From: Nostoc sp. CHAB 5715
Lineage (GTDB): Bacteria; Cyanobacteriota; Cyanobacteriia; Cyanobacteriales; Nostocaceae
Reading direction: 5' to 3'
DNA length: 8,027 bases
Assembly: GCF_020829685.1 (NCBI RefSeq)
Contig: NZ_JAIVFR010000262.1
Coordinates: 1-8,027 of the forward strand
Each line of letters begins with the position of its first letter. The first letter of the stretch is position 1. The notes beneath the pieces were generated by a model, which was given only the letters and a program-made list of their open reading frames with translations, had not been told where the DNA came from and searched no databases. The translations under genes and the position numbers were made by a program. Shown here one piece after another: positions 1-4,691 of this stretch.

Positions 1-185
1 TCGCTGGTTGTTATGGTGTTTAAAAATTCTGTCGTTGGTGTTTGGAGGACAATTTCTAAACCTTGGTTGTTAGAATTGAGTTGCACTCCTGTGACAGGAA
101 TGGGTGCTGCCCAAGCTGGCTGTAATGCTAAAAGAGTTACTACGCTAGCAACTCCCATCGATGGTTGCCAATAATTCCACGTCAT
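1..185 (-). CDS. Exported AMIN-domain protein, N-terminal fragment; probable TonB-dependent siderophore receptor
   Basis: Only the first 61 codons are in the window; the gene runs off the left edge. The translation starts MTWNYWQPSMGVASVV, then a hydrophobic stretch ending in LQPAWA, which reads as a signal peptide cleaved at about residue 26. The mature protein begins APIPVTGVQLNSNNQGLEIV, the opening strands of an AMIN domain (family pattern: VTGV.LN....GLE..L.T). In cyanobacteria this opening is found on outer-membrane TonB-dependent siderophore receptors, PilQ-like secretins and AmiC-type amidases. An AMIN domain directly after the signal peptide fits the receptor best, which is inference. 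The start is supported by GAGGAA eight bases upstream. The gene is divergent from the acyl-ligase/PKS genes and shares a 594-bp intergenic region with them. A ferric-siderophore receptor beside a lipid-starter assembly line would make sense, but the barrel and plug domains are not visible here. Confidence 0.6.
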   Translation of the reverse strand, partial: MTWNYWQPSMGVASVVTLLALQPAWAAPIPVTGVQLNSNNQGLEIVLQTPTTEFLNTITTS

Positions 186-193
186 GTCAAAGT

Positions 194-199
194 TTCCTC
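194..199 (-). promoter_or_regulatory. Shine-Dalgarno for the AMIN-domain gene
   Basis: On the minus strand GAGGAA lies 8 bases before the ATG at 185-183. It is the only clear Shine-Dalgarno among the gene starts in the window. It favours this ATG over the in-frame Met at codon 10, which would cut off the N-terminal part of the signal peptide. Confidence 0.6.
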
Positions 200-342
200 A
201 CTCACACTAAAAATTGCGTTGCTGCTGGCTTTATTTCAGGTGAATCTACCACATCTTTTTTATCTCACGCTCCAGACGCTCCAGGCGCACAGAGAAATCA
301 AGAGTGTGGTCTAAAAACCAATACAGTTCAGTTAAGCATTTC

Positions 343-389
343 TTTCTTCTCTCTGTGTCCTCTGCGTCTTGGCGGTTCGTTAAAAAAAA
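343..389 (-). repeat. Dispersed cyanobacterial repeat ('ccgccaagacgcagagg' type)
   Basis: On the minus strand it reads AACCGCCAAGACGCAGAGG followed by ACACAGAGAGAAG. From memory this string recurs in intergenic regions of Nostoc/Anabaena-type genomes, and it is not conserved protein sequence. It lies immediately beside the CRP-type palindrome at 395-410. There is only one copy in this window, so the assignment rests on recall rather than an internal comparison. Confidence 0.5.
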
Positions 390-394
390 TTGAC

Positions 395-410
395 TGTGAT
401 AACTATCACA
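395..410. promoter_or_regulatory. CRP-type operator, perfect TGTGA-N6-TCACA palindrome
   Basis: The 16 bases TGTGATAACTATCACA form two perfect 7-base arms around AC and match the consensus TGTGA-N6-TCACA of cAMP receptor protein family regulators. Cyanobacterial homologues (SyCRP1 in Synechocystis, AnCrpA in Anabaena) are known to use sites of this form. It lies between divergent genes: 210 bases upstream of the AMIN gene start and 370 bases upstream of the FAAL gene start. If the promoter suggested at 437-465 is real, the site is centred about 70 bases upstream of transcription start, a usual activator position. Which gene it serves is not determined by the sequence. Confidence 0.5.
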
Positions 411-436
411 TAAGATGGTGAATTTTACTAAACTTA

Positions 437-465
437 TTGAGAAGTATTATGAAAAATAATATATC
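437..465 (+). promoter_or_regulatory. Possible sigma-70-type promoter for the FAAL fusion gene
   Basis: TTGAGA (437-442) and TATATC (460-465) are separated by 17 bases, a reasonable -35/-10 pair pointing at the biosynthetic genes, downstream of the CRP-type palindrome. The leader would be about 300 nt and would include the MITE-like element, so that insertion would lie within the transcript. The region is AT-rich, so a chance match is quite possible. Confidence 0.25.
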
Positions 466-479
466 CTATGTTGCATAGG
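465..479. repeat. Short perfect palindrome CCTATG-TTG-CATAGG
   Basis: Six-base arms around a three-base centre fall just after the possible -10 element, where an operator or a 5' leader hairpin could sit. There is no T-run after it, so it is not a terminator. Its role is unknown. Confidence 0.3.
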
Positions 480-551
480 TTAGATTGCAAAAAAAATGAT
501 ATTTTTATAGTGGTTGCTATAGTTGCACATAAAATTAGCGGTAACGTGCAA

Positions 552-568
552 ATTTTTCACAAATTTAG
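552..568 (+). repeat. Left flanking direct repeat (target-site duplication) of the MITE-like element
   Basis: The 17 bases ATTTTTCACAAATTTAG directly abut the left inverted repeat. They recur with one mismatch directly after the right inverted repeat at 726-742. The placement is exactly that of a target-site duplication. Confidence 0.65.
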
Positions 569-725
569 GGCGTTGCTGAATTGAAGTATGAAATTCCAAA
601 ATCTAGTGTTTAAAACTCTTGCTTTTGCGTCTTTGCGACGCCAGTTGCTTCAAGCCTCTTAACCCGTCCAACGCACTGGCTCGCCTTTGCGCGAGAATAA
701 ATTCATACTCTTAATCAGCAACGCC
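569..725. mobile_element. MITE-like non-autonomous element, 157 bp, no transposase
   Basis: The ends are 24-base terminal inverted repeats, 569-592 and the complement of 702-725, that match at 20 of 24 positions. Both begin GGCGTTGCTGA and end AGTATGAA. A 17-base direct repeat with one mismatch flanks the element exactly. There is no reading frame inside, so movement would depend on a transposase supplied elsewhere. The end sequence vaguely recalls IS5/IS903-group tips (GGCTTTGTTGAAT), but that group makes 9-base duplications, so the family is unresolved. The interior holds a nested hairpin repeat (640-680) and a 13-mer also found in the FAAL-ACAD linker. The element lies 54 bp upstream of the FAAL fusion gene and probably changed its leader. 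Confidence 0.7.
640..680. repeat. Hairpin repeat nested in the MITE-like element
   Basis: GCCAGT at 640-645 and ACTGGC at 675-680 are perfect inverted arms enclosing 29 bases that include TTGCTTCAAG and CCCGTCCAACGC. From memory this 'gccagttgcttcaag...cgtccaacgcactggc' unit is a dispersed repeat of Nostoc-type genomes in its own right, so it may be a repeat within a repeat. Confidence 0.45.
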
Positions 726-742
726 ATTTTTCACAAACTTAG
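726..742 (+). repeat. Right flanking direct repeat (target-site duplication) of the MITE-like element
   Basis: ATTTTTCACAAACTTAG repeats the left flank at 552-568 with a single T-to-C change at its position 13. It begins at the base after the right terminal inverted repeat. Confidence 0.65.
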
Positions 743-779
743 TTAGTCAATTTCATACCCTCTTCAAGCAGTTAGTTGC

Positions 780-3700
780 ATGATTATATCTCGTCAAAGA
801 GAAATTTTCTCAATAGCCCTACAAGAAGCAGTAACACTTCCGGATGTTTTGCTCTTGTGGATACAGGAGCAGCCTAACTCTATCGGGTTCAATTTTCTCC
901 AAGATAGAGAAAGTCTTAGTCTCACCTATGGGGAGTTAGATCAACAAGCACGGGCGATCGCAACTCATTTACAGGGGATGCATTGGCAAAAAGAGCGTAT
1001 ACTACTGATGTATCCACCAGGGCTAGAATTGATTGCGGCAATCATGGGTTGTTTTTATGCTAGTGTGATTGCTGTTCCTGTGTATCCACCACGTCGCAAT
1101 CGTAATTTAGCTCGGTTATTAGCGATCGCAACAGATGCACAAGCAAGTGGGATTTTGACGACGGTGGCTTTGTCAAGCTCGTTGAGGGAAGCTGCAAAAG
1201 AAACAGCGATCGCTACTCTGCCGATAATTACTACCGATGGCATTTCTTTAGACTTGGCTGATGCTTGGCAACATCCTTCCCTAAATTCAGACAGCATCGC
1301 CATGTTACAGTATACATCCGGTTCAACTGGCACACCCAAGGGAGTGATGCTAAGTCATGGAAATCTACTGCATAACTTGGCACAAATTTATCATCGCTTC
1401 GGACATTCACTTAGTAGTCGCGTTGTCAGTTGGTTGCCACCTTACCATGATATGGGTTTAATTGGGGGAATTTTTCAGCCACTTTATGGCGGTTTCCCTG
1501 TGACACTGATGGCTCCTGTGGCCTTTCTCCAGAAACCAATTCGTTGGTTACAGACAATTTCCCAAACCCGCGCCACAACTAGCGGCGCTCCTAATTTTGC
1601 CTACGAGATGTGTCTGGACGATATTCGCCCAGAGGAATGTCAAGATTTGGATTTGAGTAGTTGGGAAATCGCATTTAGCGGAGCAGAGCCAATTCGGGCG
1701 CAAACCCTAGAAAAATTTGCCACAACTTTTGCTCAATACGGGTTTCGGCGCGAAGCCTTCTATCCCTGTTATGGGTTGGCAGAAGCAACATTATTTGTCA
1801 CTGGCGGACATAAGGACAAAGCACCGACTATTGAGACTTTTATTGACCAAAAGGCGATCGTTGGCTGTGGTTGTGCCAGTGCTGGACAAACAGTTATTAT
1901 TGTTGATCCGCAGTCCCGACAACCGTGTTCAGAAGGGGAAGAAGGGGAAATTTGGGTTACGGGTGCGAGTGTAGCTCAAGGTTACTGGGGTCGTGTGGAG
2001 GAGACACAAGCAACTTTTAGAGCGACTTTGGCATCAGGATCAGGTTCATTTTTACGGACGGGAGATTTAGGATTTTTACGGGGTGAAGAATTATTTGTCA
2101 CTGCGCGGATAAAAGATGTTATTATAATCAGAGGGCAGAATTATTACCCTCAAGATATTGAAGCTAGCGTTGCTCATAGTCATGAGATGTTAAATCCTCA
2201 TTGGGGAGCGGCTTTCAATGTAGAAGTTTCAGGTGAAGAACGGTTAGTAGTTGTTCAGGAAGTAGAACGCAGTGCTTGGCGAGGGCTTGATACGGCAGCC
2301 ATAATTACAGCCATTCGTGGGGCAATTTCCCGCGAACATGAATTGCAGGTGTATGCTATTTGCTTACTCAAACCCAGCAGTATCCCCAAGACTTCTAGTG
2401 GCAAGGTGCAGCGTCACGCTTGCAAATCAGGATTTCTCGATCATAATTTGGATGTGATTTATCAGTGGGAATTGCCGTCTGGGCAGTCGGATATGAAAGG
2501 TTCGCGCAAAGGCGCAAAGGCGCAAAGAAAGGAAGAGGAGCAAGCTGATCGTCTGATTGAGTGGTTGCGGGACTATGCTAACGAACATATTAACTCCCGC
2601 CTGATAGATGAGCGGCGCTGTATTCCGCCCCACGTTGTCTTAGATTTCGGTAATCAGGGGCTGTTGGGAATGCAAGTACCGCCTAGTTATGGTGGGTTGG
2701 GTTTAGGACATACGGACACCATCAGGATTATACAACAGTTGGGGGCAATAGATCCGACCTTAGCGCTGTTTGTGGGACTAAATAACGTCTTGGGAATTCG
2801 CCCAATTTTGCTGCACGGCACGTCATCCCTGAAGGAAGAATTACTGCCAATGCTTGCCACGGGAAGGGAATTAGCAGCATTTGCCCTTACGGAACCGGGA
2901 GCAGGTGCTAATCCCCAAGCGATCGCATCCCAAGCGATCGCAAATGGTAATGGTTGGCGGTTGCGGGGTGAAAAAATTTGGAGTGGTTCTGCGGCTTGGG
3001 CTGGTGTAATTAATGTGTTTGTCTGGCATCAACATCAAGGTATTAGCGGTTTTGCAGTGCGTCGGGGTAGCCCTGGATTGCGGCAGGGAAAAGAAGCGCT
3101 GACAATGGGAATGCGGGGAATGGTACAAAATACTGTTTATTTAGAAGATATTCCCGTCACCTCTGAGCAACTTTTGGGTGCTTTAGGGACAGGGATGAGT
3201 GTTGCTCAGGATGCGATGATGTATGGTAGATTAGCGATCGCAGCTGCTTGTGTAGGTGGGATGAAACGCTGCCTCCAACTGATGTGGCGCTACAGTGAAC
3301 GTCGTCAAATTGCTACCGGACGATTGCTAGAGCATCCGGTGGTGTTACATCGCTTTGAGCAATTGACACCTGCAATTACCGCAGTTGAAACCCTGGTGAT
3401 GCGAATTTGTGAGTTACTCGACCAAGGAATTACCGTGCCAGTGGAAGCGTACACAGCTTGTAAAATTTCTGGTCCAGAATTTTACTGGCAATCAGCAGAT
3501 TTACTGGTACAAACCTTGGGTGGACGCGGTTATATCGAAAGCAACCTAGCACCACAAATTCTTCGGGATGCACGAGTTTTTCGGATATTTGAAGGGCCGA
3601 CTGAAACCTTATGTGGATTTTTGGGTGCGTGTGTGCTGAAGCAGGGAGAAACACTGCAACAATTTCTCACTCAGACTTTGGGTGCAGTAGAAGTAGCTCA

Positions 3701-4544
3701 AAGATTAGCTGATGCAGTAGAAAGAATTAGCGATCGCTTCACTAATAATATAACTACCCAGCGTTGGGCATCACATCAACTCGGGGAATTGGCGAGTGAT
3801 GCTATCCTTTGGGCAACGATGGCAGGTATGATAGATAAATCAGCGAAAATCCAAAGAGCGATCGCTTGGATCAAAAATCGGTTTGAAGAGAAACTCCACC
3901 AAGCTTTAAATCTTGCACCTGATAACTTGCCATTAGCTAACGTGCAAACAACAGCTAATTTGATTAGTGAGTATGCACAGACAATTGGTGATCTAGAACA
4001 AACTTTAGCAGGTGAAGAGGATCAGCTAGATGAATTGTTACGTAAATCAACAGTCTCCTTAGAAAATCCATCCCAGAATCTAACTGTTCCTAACTTCCCT
4101 TTACCAAGAACAGAGTTAAGAAAAGGTGGGTTTAATTCCGAAATCCAAACCTGGCTAATCAATTGGCTGAGTCATAAATTGCACATTTCTATCTCAGAAA
4201 TTGACTCAACGAAAGCCTTTGCTGACTACGGCATCGATTCTGTTACGGCGGTAGAATTAGCTCAAGATTTACAAGAATGGTTGGGTATTTCTCAGAGATT
4301 AGAAGCAACCATCGCTTGGAATTTTCCCACAATTGAAGATTTAGCCCGTTATTTGAGTGATACCTTTAGAACTCAGCCAGGAGGGGATGGGGGAGATGGG
4401 GGGGATGAGGGGGATGAGGGGGATGAGGGAGTAAATTCTTTCTTGTTCTCCTCATCTTCCTCATTAGAAGATTTATCAGCAGCAGAAATGGCAGAACTAT
4501 TAGCTCAAGAAATTGCCATAGCACGACAAAGGACACGTTCATGA
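780..4544 (+). CDS. Fatty acyl-AMP ligase / acyl-CoA-dehydrogenase-like / acyl carrier fusion (PKS loading protein)
   Basis: A 1254-aa three-part starter enzyme. Residues ~15-560 are a FAAL adenylating domain: YTSGSTGTPKGV at 178-189, RTGDLGFL, and PKTSSGK ending in the catalytic-type Lys542. It should convert a free fatty acid to acyl-AMP and transfer it to an ACP. Residues ~590-960 are an acyl-CoA-dehydrogenase fold with the signature FALTEPGAGAN (701-711) and RIFEGPTET, whose Glu938 matches the usual catalytic base. A helical extension follows to ~1090, as in very-long-chain-type dehydrogenases. Residues ~1125-1195 are an ACP with GIDSV, phosphopantetheine Ser1154. The end (LEDLSAAEMAELLAQEIA) resembles a docking helix. 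I infer that the dehydrogenase desaturates the ACP-bound chain, as MbtN does between MbtM and MbtL in mycobactin synthesis. The start lacks a clear Shine-Dalgarno. Low-complexity repeats fill both the FAAL-ACAD linker and the post-ACP tail. Its ATGA end overlaps a vestigial start codon. Confidence 0.9.
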   Translation: MIISRQREIFSIALQEAVTLPDVLLLWIQEQPNSIGFNFLQDRESLSLTYGELDQQARAIATHLQGMHWQKERILLMYPPGLELIAAIMGCFYASVIAVPVYPPRRNRNLARLLAIATDAQASGILTTVALSSSLREAAKETAIATLPIITTDGISLDLADAWQHPSLNSDSIAMLQYTSGSTGTPKGVMLSHGNLLHNLAQIYHRFGHSLSSRVVSWLPPYHDMGLIGGIFQPLYGGFPVTLMAPVAFLQKPIRWLQTISQTRATTSGAPNFAYEMCLDDIRPEECQDLDLSSWEIAFSGAEPIRAQTLEKFATTFAQYGFRREAFYPCYGLAEATLFVTGGHKDKAPTIETFIDQKAIVGCGCASAGQTVIIVDPQSRQPCSEGEEGEIWVTGASVAQGYWGRVEETQATFRATLASGSGSFLRTGDLGFLRGEELFVTARIKDVIIIRGQNYYPQDIEASVAHSHEMLNPHWGAAFNVEVSGEERLVVVQEVERSAWRGLDTAAIITAIRGAISREHELQVYAICLLKPSSIPKTSSGKVQRHACKSGFLDHNLDVIYQWELPSGQSDMKGSRKGAKAQRKEEEQADRLIEWLRDYANEHINSRLIDERRCIPPHVVLDFGNQGLLGMQVPPSYGGLGLGHTDTIRIIQQLGAIDPTLALFVGLNNVLGIRPILLHGTSSLKEELLPMLATGRELAAFALTEPGAGANPQAIASQAIANGNGWRLRGEKIWSGSAAWAGVINVFVWHQHQGISGFAVRRGSPGLRQGKEALTMGMRGMVQNTVYLEDIPVTSEQLLGALGTGMSVAQDAMMYGRLAIAAACVGGMKRCLQLMWRYSERRQIATGRLLEHPVVLHRFEQLTPAITAVETLVMRICELLDQGITVPVEAYTACKISGPEFYWQSADLLVQTLGGRGYIESNLAPQILRDARVFRIFEGPTETLCGFLGACVLKQGETLQQFLTQTLGAVEVAQRLADAVERISDRFTNNITTQRWASHQLGELASDAILWATMAGMIDKSAKIQRAIAWIKNRFEEKLHQALNLAPDNLPLANVQTTANLISEYAQTIGDLEQTLAGEEDQLDELLRKSTVSLENPSQNLTVPNFPLPRTELRKGGFNSEIQTWLINWLSHKLHISISEIDSTKAFADYGIDSVTAVELAQDLQEWLGISQRLEATIAWNFPTIEDLARYLSDTFRTQPGGDGGDGGDEGDEGDEGVNSFLFSSSSSLEDLSAAEMAELLAQEIAIARQRTRS
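2505..2527 (+). repeat. Octamer array CGCAAAGG inside the FAAL-ACAD linker
   Basis: Nearly three copies of CGCAAAGG are read in frame as a basic linker (roughly GSRKGAKAQRKEEEQ, residues 573-587). The 13-mer TCGCGCAAAGGCG at 2502-2514 is present, inverted, inside the MITE-like element (682-694). So an intergenic-type repeat family has been accommodated in a coding interdomain joint. Confidence 0.7.
4380..4430 (+). repeat. GGGGGATGA minisatellite coding a Gly-Asp/Glu tail
   Basis: Degenerate units of GGGGGATGA/GGGGGAGAT are read in frame as residues 1201-1217 (GGDGGDGGDEGDEGDEG), between the ACP and the C-terminal docking-like helix. The 9-base unit keeps the frame, so copy number can vary without breaking the protein. 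It gives a flexible acidic linker. Confidence 0.8.
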
Positions 4545-4585
4545 ATACACAAGTTTCATCGCGATCCAGGAATTACCTCCCTTAA
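4541..4585 (+). other. Vestigial 14-codon ORF overlapping the FAAL fusion stop (ATGA)
   Basis: The stop TGA at 4542-4544 overlaps an ATG at 4541-4543, the usual translational-coupling arrangement of adjacent assembly-line genes. The frame reads MNTQVSSRSRNYLP and then stops as the sequence enters the hairpin repeat at 4575-4658. The downstream PKS starts 107 bases later with MSNSSSPNINYQALL, which has a comparable Ser-rich opening and an NY pair at a similar position. I infer that this was the original PKS start before the repeat arrived. It may still act as a coupling or leader ORF. Confidence 0.4.
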
Positions 4586-4658
4586 TCCCCCAATGCATTG
4601 GGGGGAAATCAAAAATCCAGTTCCCTCCCCAATACATCCGGGAGGGTTAGGGTGGGGT
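4575..4658. repeat. Interspersed double-hairpin repeat between the FAAL fusion and PKS genes
   Basis: The first hairpin is a perfect 18-base palindrome CCCCCAATGCATTGGGGG (4587-4604). The second pairs CCCTCCC (4623-4629) with GGGAGGG (4640-4646). The surrounding 'tacctcccttaatccccc' and 'gggagggttagggtgggg' are, from memory, a widespread cyanobacterial intergenic repeat. There is no T-run after either stem, so an intrinsic terminator is unlikely. In an mRNA the stems could reduce readthrough or protect the upstream message. Confidence 0.65.
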
Positions 4659-4691
4659 AAAACGCTATAAATTATTAAACCCATATTTATC

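Larger units (their letters stand above)
186..779. other. Divergent intergenic region without a gene
   Basis: This 594-bp stretch separates the AMIN-domain gene (minus) from the FAAL fusion gene (plus). I see no convincing protein. An 86-codon frame at 161-421 runs through the start of the AMIN gene and through repeat sequence and resembles nothing. Contents in order: a tandem pair of ACGCTCCAG at 267-284; a dispersed repeat at 343-389; a CRP-type palindrome at 395-410; a possible promoter at 437-465; a small palindrome at 465-479; an AT-rich stretch; a MITE-like element at 569-725 with flanking duplications; and about 37 bases of leader before the ATG at 780 with no obvious Shine-Dalgarno. 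CACAGAGA at 288-295 and TCTCTGTG at 350-357 are inverted partners and may mark the ends of one older repeat. Confidence 0.7.

Noticed and set aside
395..410. Fur box for the siderophore-receptor gene
   Set aside because: The palindrome has TGTGA/TCACA arms. It lacks the GATAAT hexamer array of Fur sites beyond a chance GATAA.
161..421. 86-codon plus-strand reading frame in the left intergenic region
   Set aside because: It overlaps the N-terminus of the AMIN-domain gene on the other strand, runs through dispersed repeat sequence, and shows no recognisable protein composition or Shine-Dalgarno.
4587..4646. Intrinsic terminator after the FAAL fusion gene
   Set aside because: The GC-rich stems are followed by AAATCAAAAA or GTTAGGGTGG rather than a T-run, and the unit matches a dispersed repeat.
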